NCBI RefSeq assembly: GCF_039534975.1
Contig: NZ_BAAAWH010000001.1
Location: 2,046,001 to 2,110,000 of the forward strand
Length of the DNA stretch: 64,000 bases
From: Microbacterium terregens
Lineage (GTDB): Bacteria > Actinomycetota > Actinomycetes > Actinomycetales > Microbacteriaceae
Reading direction: 5' to 3'
Part shown: one piece after another, positions 1 through 9,976 of the stretch
How the letters are laid out: the number at the start of each line of letters is the position of its first letter
Numbering within the stretch: the first letter of the stretch is position 1
Translations under genes and position numbers: made by a program
The notes under the pieces: model-generated
What the model saw: only the letters and a program-made list of their open reading frames with translations
Databases searched by the model: none
What the model was told of the DNA's origin: nothing

Positions 1-1466
1 TGGAGGATGCCCATCAGGGCGTCACGCTCGAGCGCGACCTCTGCGGTACGCGGAAGCGAGGCGATCGTGACGCGGGCCATCGGGTCCGGCAGGCCGGGTT
101 CCTGCGGTGCGGCCGGAGTCGCGACCCCCTCCCCCTGGCGCTGCGAGGCGCTGCGTGCGGCGCGTTCGACTGCGGCCCGCACCTCCGCCAATTCCAGCCC
201 GAGTCGTCGTGCGAGCACCCGCACGTAGCCGGGACGAAGCGAGGGGTCGCGGATCTCGGCGACGATCGGTGCGGCAGCACGCAGGCCGCCGGCACGCCCT
301 TCCACCGTCGACAGGTCGAACCCGGCCAGTCGCTGATCGATGACGAACTCGAACATCGGGACCTTGTTGTCCATGAGCGCGCGTACCGCACCGTCGCCGC
401 GCTGCAGTCGCAGGTCGCACGGGTCGAGGCCGCCGGGCGCCACGGCCACATACGTCTGCGCCGCGAAGCGCTTCTCCTCGCCGAACGCGCGCAGTGCGGC
501 CTTCTGCCCGGCGGCGTCGGGATCGAACGTGAAGACGACCTCGCCGGAGGCGGAATCATCCCCCATCACGCGACGCAGGACCGTGATGTGGTCTGTGCCG
601 AACGACGTGCCGCAGCTGGCGATGGCCGTCGTGATCCCGGCCAGGTGGCACGCCATCACGTCGGTATAACCCTCGACGACGACCACGCGGTGCGCGCGCG
701 AGATGTCGCGTTTGGCCAGATCGAGACCGTAGAGCACGTGCGATTTGCGGTAGATCGGAGTCTCTGGCGTGTTGAGGTACTTGGGTCCCTGGTCGTCCTC
801 GTACAGCTTGCGTGCGCCGAATCCGATCACCTGGCTCGTGACGTCGCGGATCGGCCAGACCGCACGGCCTCGGAAGCGGTCGTAGACTCCGCGCTGGCCC
901 TGCGAGACCAGGCCCGCCGCGCTGAGCTCGTCGTCGCTGAATCCGAGCTTGTGCAGAGCATCCCGCACGTTGGACCACCCCTTGGGGGCGTAGCCGACGC
1001 CGAAGTGCGCCGCTGCCCCCGCGTCGAACCCGCGCTCACCGAGGAATCGCCGGGCCGTCTCGGCCTCGGCGGTCGCCAGCTGGCTACGGAAGTACTCGGC
1101 GGCTGCCCCGTTCGCGGCGTAGAGCCGCGCTCGGCCCGTCGTCTCCGGTACCGCTCCGCCGTCCTCGTAGCGCAGGGTGTAGCCGATGCGACCGGCGAGC
1201 CGCTCCACCGCCTCGGTGAACGAGACATGATCCATCGCGCGCAGGAACGAGTACACGTCACCGGACTCGTTGCAGCCGAAGCAGTGGTAGAACCCCGCCT
1301 GAGCGCGGACATTGAAGCTCGGACTGCGTTCGTCGTGGAAGGGGCACAGGCCTTTCAAGGACCCGATGCCGGCCGGCTTGAGGGCGACCCGCTCGCCGAT
1401 GATATCGGCGATGTTCGTGCGCGCCTTGACCTCGTCGACGTCGGCCTGCAGGATCCGCCCGGCCAT
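1..1466 (-). CDS. dnaG: DNA primase DnaG (3' end outside window)
   Basis: DnaG makes the RNA primers for replication at the fork. The first 488 codons are in the window and the C-terminal helicase-binding region lies beyond base 1. The N-terminus starts [13 protein letters not shown] and carries the CHC2 zinc site (C41, H44, C62, C65), with the family signature [12 protein letters not shown] between. The Toprim motif [10 protein letters not shown] sits near residues 255-265, followed by the acidic FTFDPDAAG stretch. The ATG shares one base with the dgt stop (TGATG), so the two genes are translationally coupled. The dgt-dnaG order is common in Microbacteriaceae. The reading frame runs open to the window edge. 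Identification is essentially certain. Confidence 0.96.
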   Translation of the reverse strand, partial: MAGRILQADVDEVKARTNIADIIGERVALKPAGIGSLKGLCPFHDERSPSFNVRAQAGFYHCFGCNESGDVYSFLRAMDHVSFTEAVERLAGRIGYTLRYEDGGAVPETTGRARLYAANGAAAEYFRSQLATAEAETARRFLGERGFDAGAAAHFGVGYAPKGWSNVRDALHKLGFSDDELSAAGLVSQGQRGVYDRFRGRAVWPIRDVTSQVIGFGARKLYEDDQGPKYLNTPETPIYRKSHVLYGLDLAKRDISRAHRVVVVEGYTDVMACHLAGITTAIASCGTSFGTDHITVLRRVMGDDSASGEVVFTFDPDAAGQKAALRAFGEEKRFAAQTYVAVAPGGLDPCDLRLQRGDGAVRALMDNKVPMFEFVIDQRLAGFDLSTVEGRAGGLRAAAPIVAEIRDPSLRPGYVRVLARRLGLELAEVRAAVERAARSASQRQGEGVATPAAPQEPGLPDPMARVTIASLPRTAEVALERDALMGIL

Positions 1467-2815
1467 CAGTGCTCGGTCCCGGTTCCGCGACCGGGGCGCG
1501 ACGAGCCGGGCGCCCACACGCCCAGCGATGCGGCATCCACCTCGCCGACCAGGCGACCGTGCCAGGCGATCGCATGCTGATCCGTCAGGCTCGCGACCTG
1601 GTCCACGACCGCGCGACGGCGCGCGGCATCCGTCTGCGCGCCTCCGAAGTCCTCGGCGTACACGGCGTCAAGGTTCTCGGGCTGCTCCCACAACGCCGAC
1701 GCCAGGCGCTTGAGCACCCGGCGCTGCTCTTTGTACACGGTCTTGCGCCCCTCGATCGACACGACCACCGCCCCGATGATGCCCTTGAGGACGGCCATCT
1801 CGGCCTCCACCACGCGCGGGACGACGACGTGGGCACGATAGCGCGTCAACACCGACGTGGAGTAGGCCTCGCGGGTCGCCGCCGTCGCGGCGCGCGCAAA
1901 TCGTCCGATGAGATCCGAGGTGAGGTTCTTCAGGCGCGCGTGAGATGCGCGGGTCCCATCGAAGGACGCGATCCACTCCGGCAGGCGCATGAGGCGGTAG
2001 AGGGCGTCCTCGAGTTCGTCGCGGGCGAAGTCGAAGCCGACCCACGACTGGATTGCCGAGAGCAGCGCGGCGTGCTCGGAACCGGCGGACAGGAATGCCG
2101 GGTCGAGGTACCCGTTGACGATCGCATCTTCGAAGTCGTGCACCGAGTAGGCGATGTCGTCGGAGAGATCCATCACCTCCGCCTCGATGCAGCGCACGCG
2201 GCCGGGAGCGTCGGCGCGGAGCCAACGGAAGACGTCCTCGTCATCCGGATAGACCCCGAACTTGAGCCGCCCACCGGGGTCGGGCAGCGGGTGCTCCGAC
2301 GTCCACGGGTACTTGCACGTCGCGTCGAGGCTCGCCCTGGTCAGGTTCAGCCCGTGACTGCGCCCCGCCTGGTCGATCACCTTCGGCTCCAGGCGGGTCA
2401 GAATGCGCAGCGTCTGCGCATTCCCCTCGAAGCCTCCGCAGTCCTCGGCCCAGTCGTTGAGGGCGCGTTCCCCGTTGTGCCCGAACGGCGGATGACCGAG
2501 ATCGTGACTGAGACAGGCGGTATCGACGACGTCGGGCGACAGCTGCAGCGCGGTGGCGAGTTCTCTTCCCACCTGAGCGACCTCGAGGGAGTGGGTGAGC
2601 CGATTGCGTGCGAAATCCGCCGGGCTCGCCGGGCTGAGCACCTGGGTCTTGGCGGCGAGACGACGAAGCGCGGCGGAGTGCAGGACCCGTGCTCTGTCCC
2701 GCGCGAAGTCGTCACGCCGAGAACGATGGTGCTCGGGGTAGAAGCGCGCGGCGTCCGCGTCGTCATAGCCTGCGGGGCGCTCGAGCGAAACCCGCACGGC
2801 CCCGTCAGCCGCCAC
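1466..2815 (-). CDS. dgt: Deoxyguanosinetriphosphate triphosphohydrolase-like protein (HD domain)
   Basis: A 449-residue dNTP triphosphohydrolase of the HD superfamily, which cleaves dNTPs to nucleoside plus triphosphate and so trims nucleotide pools. Metal ligands are visible: H75 in [10 protein letters not shown] and the HD pair at 104-105 in [17 protein letters not shown] chose the GTG that overlaps the dusB stop by 11 bases because the protein then begins [14 protein letters not shown], near the usual family N-terminus; upstream codons in this frame lie inside dusB. A GTG six codons later is possible. It sits between dusB and dnaG in an apparent three-gene operon. The family is clear; the exact substrate preference is not. 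Confidence 0.93.
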   Translation of the reverse strand: MAADGAVRVSLERPAGYDDADAARFYPEHHRSRRDDFARDRARVLHSAALRRLAAKTQVLSPASPADFARNRLTHSLEVAQVGRELATALQLSPDVVDTACLSHDLGHPPFGHNGERALNDWAEDCGGFEGNAQTLRILTRLEPKVIDQAGRSHGLNLTRASLDATCKYPWTSEHPLPDPGGRLKFGVYPDDEDVFRWLRADAPGRVRCIEAEVMDLSDDIAYSVHDFEDAIVNGYLDPAFLSAGSEHAALLSAIQSWVGFDFARDELEDALYRLMRLPEWIASFDGTRASHARLKNLTSDLIGRFARAATAATREAYSTSVLTRYRAHVVVPRVVEAEMAVLKGIIGAVVVSIEGRKTVYKEQRRVLKRLASALWEQPENLDAVYAEDFGGAQTDAARRRAVVDQVASLTDQHAIAWHGRLVGEVDAASLGVWAPGSSRPGRGTGTEH

Positions 2816-3980
2816 TGGTGTCCAGTTCCGCGTCGGCGAGGGTGACGGATGCCTCGATCCCGAGGTCACGCGAGTCCAGCCACCCCTCGGGGAGCGCGGG
2901 TCGTTTCGGAGTGCCCGAACGACCCCGTTGACCTTCGGCGGCAGCGCCCGGATAGGGCGCGTCGAGTTCGAGAGTCGCCAGGAGAGCGTCGATCTCGTCC
3001 AGGGTGGACGCGGTCGCCAGCGCGGCCCGGGTGTCGCCCCCGACCGGATAGCCCTTGAAGTACCAGGCGACGTGCTTGCGGATGTCGCGGCATCCCCGTC
3101 CTTCGTCCTCGAAGAACTCCACCAGCAGTTCAGCGTGCCGGCGGAAGGCGCGAGCGACGAAGGCGAGCGTGGCATCCACCGGGGCGCCGGCAGCGGCCTC
3201 CGGGGCGCCGAAGGCGCGCGCGAGGTCGCCGAAGAGCCAGGGCCGGCCGAGGCACCCGCGGCCGACGACAACGCCGTCGCATCCGGTTTCGGCCATCATG
3301 CGCACCGCGTCCGCGGCCGACCAGATGTCGCCGTTGCCCAGCACCGGGACGCTCGTGACGGCCTGTTTGAGCGCCGCGATCGCGGACCAGTCGGCCTGAC
3401 CGGAGTAGAACTCCGATGCGGTGCGCGCATGCAGCGCGATGGCCGCGACCCCGGCGTCCTCAGCGATCCGTCCGGCGTCCAGGAAGGTGAGGTGGTCGGA
3501 ATCGATGCCCTTTCGCATCTTGATCGTCAGCGGGATCTCACCCGCCGCACGGGCCGCGCGCGACACGATCTCGCGGAAGAGCTCGAGCTTCCACGGCAGC
3601 GCCGCACCGCCGCCCTTGCGGGTGACTTTCGGGACCGGACACCCGAAGTTCAGATCGATGTGGTCGGCCCGATCCTCCTCGACCAGCACGCGCACGGCCG
3701 CCTCGACCGTTGCCGGATCCACGCCGTACAGCTGGATGGAGCGCGGAGTCTCGGACTCGTGGTGGGTGATCAGGCGCATCGTCGTCGCGTTTCGCTCGAC
3801 GAGTGCGCGCGAGGTGATCATCTCCGAGACGTAGAGGCCGGCACCGTACTCGCGACATAGACGGCGGAACGCGGTATTGGTGATGCCCGCCATCGGCGCC
3901 AGCACGACAGGCGCATCGAGCGCGATGGGCCCGATGCGCAGTACAGGTGCGGGAGCGATGGCAGTGGTCACAGCATCCAT
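2805..3980 (-). CDS. dusB: tRNA-dihydrouridine synthase DusB
   Basis: A 391-residue FMN enzyme that reduces uridine to dihydrouridine in tRNA D-loops. The TIM barrel opens with VVLAPMAGITNTAFRRLC. The catalytic cysteine is C114 in NFGCPVPKVTRKGGGAAL, followed by TIKMRKG and the phosphate-binding VLGNGDI and GVVVGRGCLG motifs. Start is the ATG of MDAVTTAIAP. It is transcribed away from the glutathione peroxidase gene; the 48 bp between the two starts contain a perfect 19-bp dyad (3992-4010). It overlaps dgt by 11 bases and is probably the first gene of the dusB-dgt-dnaG operon. Confidence 0.95.
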   Translation of the reverse strand: MDAVTTAIAPAPVLRIGPIALDAPVVLAPMAGITNTAFRRLCREYGAGLYVSEMITSRALVERNATTMRLITHHESETPRSIQLYGVDPATVEAAVRVLVEEDRADHIDLNFGCPVPKVTRKGGGAALPWKLELFREIVSRAARAAGEIPLTIKMRKGIDSDHLTFLDAGRIAEDAGVAAIALHARTASEFYSGQADWSAIAALKQAVTSVPVLGNGDIWSAADAVRMMAETGCDGVVVGRGCLGRPWLFGDLARAFGAPEAAAGAPVDATLAFVARAFRRHAELLVEFFEDEGRGCRDIRKHVAWYFKGYPVGGDTRAALATASTLDEIDALLATLELDAPYPGAAAEGQRGRSGTPKRPALPEGWLDSRDLGIEASVTLADAELDTSGG

Positions 3981-3991
3981 TCTCCCAGAAC

Positions 3992-4010
3992 GCGGCCGGG
4001 TCCCGGCCGC
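3992..4010. promoter_or_regulatory. Perfect 19-bp dyad between divergent dusB and glutathione peroxidase
   Basis: GCGGCCGGGTCCCGGCCGC is two 9-bp arms around one base. It lies 12 bp upstream of the dusB start and just upstream of the probable -10 (TAGCCT, 4017-4022) of the peroxidase gene. Position suggests an operator or a hairpin in the dusB 5' leader; neither is established. Confidence 0.4.
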
Positions 4011-4028
4011 CGCTACTAGCCTGTGAAT

Positions 4029-4532
4029 ATGACAGAGGCGACCACGACCGATCTGCGCAGCATCCCGTTCGACACGGCCGACGGCGGCACCGCGACTCTC
4101 GCAGACTATGCCGATCGCGTCGTGCTCGTGGTGAACGTGGCGTCCAAGTGCGGGCTGGCCCCGCAGTACGAGCAGCTCGAGGAGCTGCAGCGCGCGTATG
4201 CGGACCGCGGGTTCACCGTGCTCGGCTTTCCCTGCAACCAGTTCATGGGGCAGGAACCCGGCTCGATGGAGGAGATCCTCGAGTACTGCGCGACGACCTG
4301 GGGTGTGTCCTTCCCGATCCTCGACAAGGTGAAAGTCAACGGCGGCAAGGCCGCTCCGCTCTACAAGGCATTGAAGAAGGCGGTCGACGCCGAAGGCGCC
4401 AAGGGACCGATCCTCTGGAACTTCGAGAAGTTCGTCCTCACGCCGGCAGGCGACGTCCACCGGTTTCGACCGAAGGTGAAGCCCGACGACCCGGCGATCG
4501 TCGAGCTCATCGAGTCCCACCTCCCCCGCTGA
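4029..4532 (+). CDS. Glutathione peroxidase family protein (thioredoxin-type peroxidase)
   Basis: A 167-residue GPx-family peroxidase that reduces hydroperoxides; actinobacterial members normally use thioredoxin or mycothiol-linked partners rather than glutathione. The peroxidatic residue is Cys41 (NVASKCGL), a cysteine rather than selenocysteine. The second cysteine is in GFPCNQFMGQE and the family tryptophan is in WNFEKFV. An upstream in-frame GTG exists, but the ATG is preferred because TAGCCT lies exactly 6 nt before it, the leaderless pattern repeated through the window. The stop codon lies in the loop of a GC hairpin shared with the convergent DsbA-like gene. Confidence 0.93.
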   Translation: MTEATTTDLRSIPFDTADGGTATLADYADRVVLVVNVASKCGLAPQYEQLEELQRAYADRGFTVLGFPCNQFMGQEPGSMEEILEYCATTWGVSFPILDKVKVNGGKAAPLYKALKKAVDAEGAKGPILWNFEKFVLTPAGDVHRFRPKVKPDDPAIVELIESHLPR

Positions 4533-4541
4533 CTGCGGGGG
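4523..4541. terminator. Bidirectional hairpin at the peroxidase / DsbA-like convergence
   Basis: CCCCCGC, a 5-nt loop, then GCGGGGG form a perfect 7-bp stem whose loop contains the peroxidase stop codon. Only 14 bp separate the two convergent reading frames, so it could end transcripts from both sides. No U-tract is present. Confidence 0.5.
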
Positions 4542-4546
4542 ACGGC

Positions 4547-5221
4547 TCAGACTTCGGCCGGCTCCCGACGCTCGTCCCACACCTGGCGGACGATCTGCGC
4601 GAATGCCTCCGCGGGCTGGGCCCCGGAGACGCCGTACTTGCCGTCGATCACGAAGAACGGGACGCCGTTGATGCCGTACGCGGTCGCCTGCGCCTGGTCG
4701 GCACGCACCGCGGGCAGATAGCGACCGCTCTGCAGCGCCTCGCGCGCCGCGTCAGCATCGAGCCCGACGTCCGCAGCCAGCAGGACGAGCTCGTCGTCGC
4801 GGCCGAGGTGGCGTCCTTCCGTGAAGTACGCGGACATCAGCCGCTCCGCCAGTTCGTTCTGGCGGCCGTGGTCCTTGGCGAAGTGCAGCAGCTCGTGGGC
4901 CTTGACCGTGTTCGTGTGCTTGAGCAGATCGAAACGGTACGCCAGGCCCGCATCTGCCGCGACACCGCTCACACGATCGAGCATCTCTGTAGCCTGCTCC
5001 GGCGAGATGCCCTTGTGGCGAGAGAGGTACTCCGCCTCGCCGCCCTCGAAATCGACCGGCGTGTCCGGAGACAGCTCGAACGAGTGGAACTCCACCTCGA
5101 CCGCGGGAGCGTCGTCGTCTTCGGACGCCTGCTCCAGCCCCTTCTCCAGATTTCGCTTCCCGATGTAGCACCACGGGCAGGCGATGTCACTCCACACGTC
5201 GATCTTGATGGCATCCGTCAT
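4547..5221 (-). CDS. DsbA family oxidoreductase (FrnE-like)
   Basis: A 224-residue thioredoxin-fold protein of the DsbA/FrnE group with the CPWC active site at residues 15-18 (DIACPWCYIGK) and the cis-Pro region GVPFFVIDGKYGVSGAQ near the C-terminus. No signal peptide is seen, so it should act in the cytosol, probably as a disulfide isomerase or oxidoreductase. Start is the ATG of MTDAIKIDVW. A longer frame upstream lacks resemblance to the family. It converges on the peroxidase and diverges from the first PIG-L gene. FrnE was named from polyketide clusters, but free-standing homologues are widespread. Confidence 0.9.
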   Translation of the reverse strand: MTDAIKIDVWSDIACPWCYIGKRNLEKGLEQASEDDDAPAVEVEFHSFELSPDTPVDFEGGEAEYLSRHKGISPEQATEMLDRVSGVAADAGLAYRFDLLKHTNTVKAHELLHFAKDHGRQNELAERLMSAYFTEGRHLGRDDELVLLAADVGLDADAAREALQSGRYLPAVRADQAQATAYGINGVPFFVIDGKYGVSGAQPAEAFAQIVRQVWDERREPAEV

Positions 5222-5356
5222 TTCGTCTGCAACCACGCCGACCAGACGAGAATTCCCGACACGTGTGGCGTGAAAACACCGGGCCGCGAGTTTGTGCAAG
5301 GATGACCCCGGCGCACGTGTCCACCGGGGAGTGCGCAGAGAACTCGGTGAGGCACC

Positions 5357-6466
5357 GTGCGGTTCAGGGGAACCCGTCGCGCTGACAGTACAGCGCGACG
5401 ATCACGTCGCTTGGGGGCGACGTTGGGATGGTCGATCGGCATACTTGCCATCGCCCTCTTCGGCGTTGCCGGCGCCGCGGTCGCCGGCGGTCAGGTGGGC
5501 CAGCTGCTGGGCGCATCGCCGTCCGCGTCCGCGTCTCCCGATCCGACTGCGACCCCGACACCGTCAGTGACCCGGACTCCCACGCCGACGCCCACTCCGA
5601 CGCCGCCGCCTCCGCCGCCCGTTCCGGTGTCGCCCGCGGACGCCACATGTGCGACCTCCGTCACGATGTCGATCTGGGCCCATTACGACGACGACCTCAT
5701 CTTCGGAAACCCCACGCTGCAGGACGCGATCGCGGGGGGAGAGTGCATCCGCTCGGTCTTCCTCACCGCCTCCGACGCGGGTCGCGGGACCGACTACTCC
5801 AAGGGACGTGAGCTCGGCATCCTGCGCGCGTACAACACGATGCGCGGGCAGCAGGGGTTCTGGGCGGAGCACCCCGTCACGCTGCTGTCCGGCGCGGTGC
5901 TGAGCCAGTGGTCGCCGCAGGACGACCCCGACATCACGGTGTCCTTCCTGCGCCTGCCGGACGGCAACCTGTCCGGCGACGGGTTCGCCTCCACCGGCTA
6001 TGGCAGCCTGCCCAAGCTGCTCAACGGAGTTCTCCCGGCCCTGGCCCCCATCAGCGGAGCGCCGCCGCTGTCATCCGAGTCGCTCGTCGCCTCGCTCGCC
6101 GAGCTGGTGCAGGCATACCATCCCGCACGCATCGTCACCCACGTCCCGGCCAACGCGGCCGAGCACGCTGCGGGAGATCATCCCGATCACGGTACGACCG
6201 GGATATACGCCCGCGCAGCGTGGCAGCGCGCAGGCTTCCCCGGCAGTGAGGTCCGCTACGCCGTGGGCTACCCGTCCGAATGGTTTGAGATCAACGTCAC
6301 CGGCGATGCTCTGGTCCGCAAACTCGATGCGTTCCGCATCTATGCCGAGCAGGATTCCGTCGTCACGTGCGCCACGGATGCCGCGTGCCTGGCCAAGCCC
6401 CGTTTCGGTGCGTGGCTGCAGCGCAGCTATCTGGCGATGGATGCCGAGCTCTTCCCCGCGGGCTGA
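5357..6466 (+). CDS. Membrane-anchored PIG-L/LmbE-like deacetylase
   Basis: A 369-residue protein with an N-terminal transmembrane helix (about 22-46), a Pro/Thr/Ser-rich stalk (54-93) and a PIG-L (LmbE-like) hydrolase domain outside the cell. PIG-L enzymes are zinc-dependent N-deacetylases. Here the usual AHPDDE motif reads WAHYDDDL (107-114), and the downstream histidine motif is GDHPDH. The start is GTG with GTGAGG upstream. It is followed by a diverged paralogue; both end in a shared PRFG-WLQR pattern. The substrate is unknown; a cell-wall or surface sugar is plausible from the location. Family assignment is good, activity unproved. Confidence 0.85.
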   Translation: MRFRGTRRADSTARRSRRLGATLGWSIGILAIALFGVAGAAVAGGQVGQLLGASPSASASPDPTATPTPSVTRTPTPTPTPTPPPPPPVPVSPADATCATSVTMSIWAHYDDDLIFGNPTLQDAIAGGECIRSVFLTASDAGRGTDYSKGRELGILRAYNTMRGQQGFWAEHPVTLLSGAVLSQWSPQDDPDITVSFLRLPDGNLSGDGFASTGYGSLPKLLNGVLPALAPISGAPPLSSESLVASLAELVQAYHPARIVTHVPANAAEHAAGDHPDHGTTGIYARAAWQRAGFPGSEVRYAVGYPSEWFEINVTGDALVRKLDAFRIYAEQDSVVTCATDAACLAKPRFGAWLQRSYLAMDAELFPAG

Positions 6467-6477
6467 GCGAGGACTGC

Positions 6478-6497
6478 CCGCGGACCGGGCTCCGCGG
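6478..6497 (+). terminator. Hairpin between the two PIG-L genes
   Basis: CCGCGGA, a 6-nt loop, then TCCGCGG form a perfect 7-bp stem 12 bp after the first PIG-L stop. No U-tract is visible; it may attenuate or process a shared transcript. Confidence 0.35.
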
Positions 6498-6578
6498 CGG
6501 GGCCGGACAGACGGTATGGGATGATCGAAGAGATCCCCGACGGGATGCGGACACACATCAGCTTCGGGAACGGTGGGC

Positions 6579-7622
6579 ATGGCGCGCTTCGCACGCACGG
6601 CTGCCGAACGAGTCCGACCCGCCCGGCCCTTCACGGTCGTTGGAGCACTTCTGGGCATTCTTGCGCTGGTCGGCTGCACCACCGGTGCCGTCCCCGGGCT
6701 GCGCGGCATCGATCGCGAGCCGAGCGACAGCACGACCTCAGCGCCGAGTCCAAACCCCACCCCGCTCACCGAGGTCGAACCGCCCACGTCGATACCGACG
6801 CCTCCGCTGTGCGCGGAGACGACGATGTCGGTGTGGGCGCACCCGGATGACGACCTGCTCTTCCTTCAGACGGTGATCGGCGCGGACATCGCCGCCGGCG
6901 ACTGCGTGCGGACGGTATTTCTGACCTCGGGTGACGCGGGTCGCGGCGCGGAGTACTCGAACGGCCGGGAAGCCGGCCTCATGCGTGCGTACGACGTCAT
7001 GCGCGGCGCGAGCACGCCGTGGGTGGCTCGATCATCGTCTCTGGGAACGGGCGCCCAGACGACGGTGTGGCAGCCCGCCGATGACCCCCGGCTGTCCATC
7101 GTCTTCTTCCACCTGCCCGATGGGAACCTCTACGGGCAGGGCTACCCCGCGACCGGTGAGCTCAGTCTCGCCAAGCTCGCCGCCGACAAGATCCTGACGA
7201 TCCCGAGCGTCGGCGACACCTATCGGCTGAGCTGGGGCCAGATCGTGGACTCGCTGCGCGAACTCATCGGGCAGTTCGCTCCGACGACCTATCACACTCA
7301 TGTTCCTGGGAGCGCTCAGCCCTGGGCCAAGGGCGATCATGCCGACCACGCCATCACCGGCATCCTGGGCCGATCGGCGTGGCAGGCGGCCGGGCTCCCG
7401 GAGAGTCAGGTCAGGTACGCGGTCGGTTACCAGACGCTGGACTACCCGCCGAACCTGTCCGGCGCGGTGCTGGATCGCAAGATCGCGGCGTTCCGCGTCT
7501 ATGCGGCCGGCGACTCGGTCGTGATCGGGTGCCACGACGATGCGAGCTGTCTCGCGCTCCCCCGCTTCGGCGACTGGCTGCAGCGTGAGTACACGCGCAC
7601 GGAGGCGGAGCTGTGGCAGTGA
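6579..7622 (+). CDS. PIG-L/LmbE-like deacetylase lipoprotein
   Basis: A 347-residue paralogue of the preceding gene. It carries a lipoprotein signal (GILALVGC, lipid-modified Cys33), a Ser/Thr/Pro-rich spacer to about residue 77, then the PIG-L domain with WAHPDDDL (86-93) and GDHADH. It is therefore predicted to be tethered to the outer face of the membrane. An upstream in-frame GTG gives two extra residues (MG); I use the ATG. The pair probably arose by tandem duplication, after which one copy kept a transmembrane anchor and the other a lipid anchor. The stop is 7 bp from the convergent uppS stop. Confidence 0.86.
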   Translation: MARFARTAAERVRPARPFTVVGALLGILALVGCTTGAVPGLRGIDREPSDSTTSAPSPNPTPLTEVEPPTSIPTPPLCAETTMSVWAHPDDDLLFLQTVIGADIAAGDCVRTVFLTSGDAGRGAEYSNGREAGLMRAYDVMRGASTPWVARSSSLGTGAQTTVWQPADDPRLSIVFFHLPDGNLYGQGYPATGELSLAKLAADKILTIPSVGDTYRLSWGQIVDSLRELIGQFAPTTYHTHVPGSAQPWAKGDHADHAITGILGRSAWQAAGLPESQVRYAVGYQTLDYPPNLSGAVLDRKIAAFRVYAAGDSVVIGCHDDASCLALPRFGDWLQREYTRTEAELWQ

Positions 7623-7629
7623 GTGCGGT

Positions 7630-8442
7630 TCAGAGGGCGGGGAGCTCGGGAGTATCCACGGCCCCGCCGAAACGGCGATCACGATCCACGTACAACCGGA
7701 TCGCGTTCCACAGGTCGACCCGGGTGAAATCCGGCCAGAGGGTGTCGAGGAACACGAACTCGGCGTAGGCCGATTCCCAGAGCAGAAAATTCGAGGTCCG
7801 CTGTTCGCCGCTCGATCGCACGAACAGATCGACGTCGGGCATGTCGGGCTGGTACAGCCGCTTCTGCAGGAGCTTCTCCGTGACCGCCGAGGGACGAAGG
7901 CGACCAGCGGCGATGTCCTCTCCGATCGACCGCACGGCGTCGACGATCTCCACCCGGCCGCCGTAGTTGACACACATGGTGAGAGTGAGCACGTCGTTGC
8001 CGGCGGTGAGGCGCTCGGCGTACTGCAGCTCCTTGATGACCGAGCCCCACAGCCGCGGTTTGCGACCCGACCAGCGCACCCGCACTCCCCATTCGTTGAG
8101 CTGATCCCTGCGCCGGTGCAGCACGTCGCGGTTGAAGCCCATGAGGAACCGGACCTCCTCGGGCGAGCGGGTCCAGTTCTCGGTAGAGAAGGCGTACACG
8201 CTCAGGTGCCGCACGCCGGCCTGGATGGCTCCGGCGACGACGTCCAGCAGTGCGGCCTCGCCGGCACGGTGTCCTTCGATCCGCGTCTGGCCGCGCCGGT
8301 TGGCCCAGCGGCCGTTGCCGTCCATCACGATGGCGACGTGGCCGGGGACCTTGCCCCGCGGGAACGGCGGTGGATACAGCCCCGTCCAGTCGATGGGCTT
8401 GTAGGCGACGGCATCGCGATGCGTGAACGGCTTCGGGCTCAC
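7630..8442 (-). CDS. uppS: Isoprenyl transferase (undecaprenyl diphosphate synthase family)
   Basis: A 270-residue cis-prenyltransferase that elongates allylic diphosphates with isopentenyl diphosphate to give the polyprenyl carrier for cell-wall synthesis. The catalytic signature [13 protein letters not shown] (Asp41) is present, as are [14 protein letters not shown] and the C-terminal [18 protein letters not shown]. The GTG start overlaps the recO stop (GTGA), so recO-uppS is a coupled pair, an arrangement typical of actinobacteria. Confidence 0.95.
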   Translation of the reverse strand: MSPKPFTHRDAVAYKPIDWTGLYPPPFPRGKVPGHVAIVMDGNGRWANRRGQTRIEGHRAGEAALLDVVAGAIQAGVRHLSVYAFSTENWTRSPEEVRFLMGFNRDVLHRRRDQLNEWGVRVRWSGRKPRLWGSVIKELQYAERLTAGNDVLTLTMCVNYGGRVEIVDAVRSIGEDIAAGRLRPSAVTEKLLQKRLYQPDMPDVDLFVRSSGEQRTSNFLLWESAYAEFVFLDTLWPDFTRVDLWNAIRLYVDRDRRFGGAVDTPELPAL

Positions 8443-9167
8443 GTCGCCGCCTCGACGTGCTGCAGAGAACGGATGCCGCGCTCGAGATGCCACTGCGCGT
8501 ACGCTGCGATCAAGCCGGACGCCGAACCCCGGGTCGGGGCGGTTGCCGCGTCCACCACGGCCCACTCCCCCTCCATGAGCGCGACGAGCAGAGCCGAGGT
8601 GGGCAGGTCCACCCGCGCGGCTCCGACGGGTGCGCATGTGCGGCAGATCATGCCGCCGAGCTGGGCGACGAAGGTGTCATGCGGACCGACCGCGCCGCAG
8701 CGAGCGCAATCCGCGAGCCCGGGCGCCCAGCCCGAGAGCGCCATGGCACGCAGGAGGTAGGAGTCCAGGATGCTGCGGGGAACGTGCTCGCCGCGCGCGA
8801 GGGCCCGCAGGCCCCCGACGAGCAGGAGGTACTGCTGCGGAGTCGCCTCGGCCTCGTTGAGCCGATCGGCGGCTTCCACCATCGCGTTCGCGGACGTGAA
8901 CCGGTCGTAGTGGACGGCGATGTCAGCACCGTACGAGCCGAGGGATTCTGCCTGCTGGACGATGTCGAGCGATCGACCTTCGTAGAGCAGGACGTCGGCG
9001 ACCATGAAGGGCTCCAGACGTGCTCCGAACCGCGAGGAGGTGCGCCGCACACCTTTGGCCACGGCGCGGAGCTTGCCGTGCTTGCGGCTGAGCATGGTGA
9101 GGATGCGGTCCGCTTCACCCAGCTTGTGGGTGCGCAGGATCACGACCTCGTCGCGGAAGGTGGGCAC
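8439..9167 (-). CDS. recO: DNA repair protein RecO
   Basis: A 242-residue RecO, which loads RecA on SSB-coated DNA with RecR/RecF. It has the N-terminal OB-fold segment ([18 protein letters not shown]) and four cysteines of a zinc site, CARC and CRTC, near residues 180-205. The GTG (VPTFRDEVV) is chosen over a longer frame because CATAAT stands 6 nt upstream and homologues start here; the extra 28 codons would not resemble the family. It is the first gene of the recO-uppS unit. Confidence 0.93.
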   Translation of the reverse strand: MPTFRDEVVILRTHKLGEADRILTMLSRKHGKLRAVAKGVRRTSSRFGARLEPFMVADVLLYEGRSLDIVQQAESLGSYGADIAVHYDRFTSANAMVEAADRLNEAEATPQQYLLLVGGLRALARGEHVPRSILDSYLLRAMALSGWAPGLADCARCGAVGPHDTFVAQLGGMICRTCAPVGAARVDLPTSALLVALMEGEWAVVDAATAPTRGSASGLIAAYAQWHLERGIRSLQHVEAAT

Positions 9168-9286
9168 CCCACAATTATGGTCGCCCGGTCCCCCACCCGG
9201 CTCCGCGCCGAGCCGGTGGGTCAAGGCTGATGCCTCGACCCGGCGGTGCACACGCGACGAGGTCTGACGGCATCCACAATGGAGGG

Positions 9287-9973
9287 ATGGACGCGCCGCT
9301 CTTCACGATCCCGTTATGGGCCGATCTCGTCGCGGTGGGGCTCGGCGGTATTCAAGGGGCGCTTTTCGCTTCCGGGTTCCGCGGGCAGCGTCGTCTGGAC
9401 CTGCTCGGCGTGGCGATCATCGGCATCGTGATGGGGATGGGCGGCGGCATCATCCGCGACATGCTGCTGAATCAGCCGCTGTCGACTCTGCAGAGCAACT
9501 GGTATCTGATCACGGCGACGGCCGCGGCGTTGATCGGGATGCTGCTGGCCGGGCCGCTGCGCAGAGTGAACGGCCTCATCGTCGGTCTCGACGCAGTCGT
9601 CATCGGCCTGTTCGGCGCGTTCGGCACGAGCAAGGCGCTCGGACTCGGCCTGCCGCTCGTGCCCGCGGTCTTCGTGGGGGTCTGCTCGGCCGTCGGCGGC
9701 GGCATACTGCGAGATGTGTTCATGGGTCTGCCGGTGGCGATCATGCACGTGGGGTCGCTCTATGCGGTCGCTGCTGCTGCGGGATGCTTCCTCCTCGCCG
9801 GGCTGGACGCGTTCGGCGTTCCGCTGGGCGCCGCAGCGATCGTCGGCGTCACCCTCACGGCCGTCATCCGCGTGCTCGCCGTGGTGTTCGACCTGTCTCT
9901 GCCTGAACAGCGAATGCTGTACCGCCGGAAGGTCGCCGCCGAGACCGGGGCGCTTCCGACCATCAAACCCTGA
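9287..9973 (+). CDS. Trimeric intracellular cation channel (TRIC/UPF0126) family protein
   Basis: A 228-residue polytopic membrane protein with two homologous three-helix repeats, each containing the glycine-rich signature ([10 protein letters not shown] near residue 51 and [11 protein letters not shown] near 139), plus a seventh helix. Prokaryotic TRIC proteins form K+-permeable trimers. The start is the ATG of [17 protein letters not shown] lies 6 nt upstream. It is divergent from recO and its stop is 3 bp from the convergent gadB stop. Confidence 0.88.
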   Translation: MDAPLFTIPLWADLVAVGLGGIQGALFASGFRGQRRLDLLGVAIIGIVMGMGGGIIRDMLLNQPLSTLQSNWYLITATAAALIGMLLAGPLRRVNGLIVGLDAVVIGLFGAFGTSKALGLGLPLVPAVFVGVCSAVGGGILRDVFMGLPVAIMHVGSLYAVAAAAGCFLLAGLDAFGVPLGAAAIVGVTLTAVIRVLAVVFDLSLPEQRMLYRRKVAAETGALPTIKP

Positions 9974-9976
9974 CCG

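Noticed and set aside
5578..5630. CRISPR-like or minisatellite repeat
   Set aside because: It is Pro/Thr codon low complexity in the stalk of the first PIG-L protein, without spacers.
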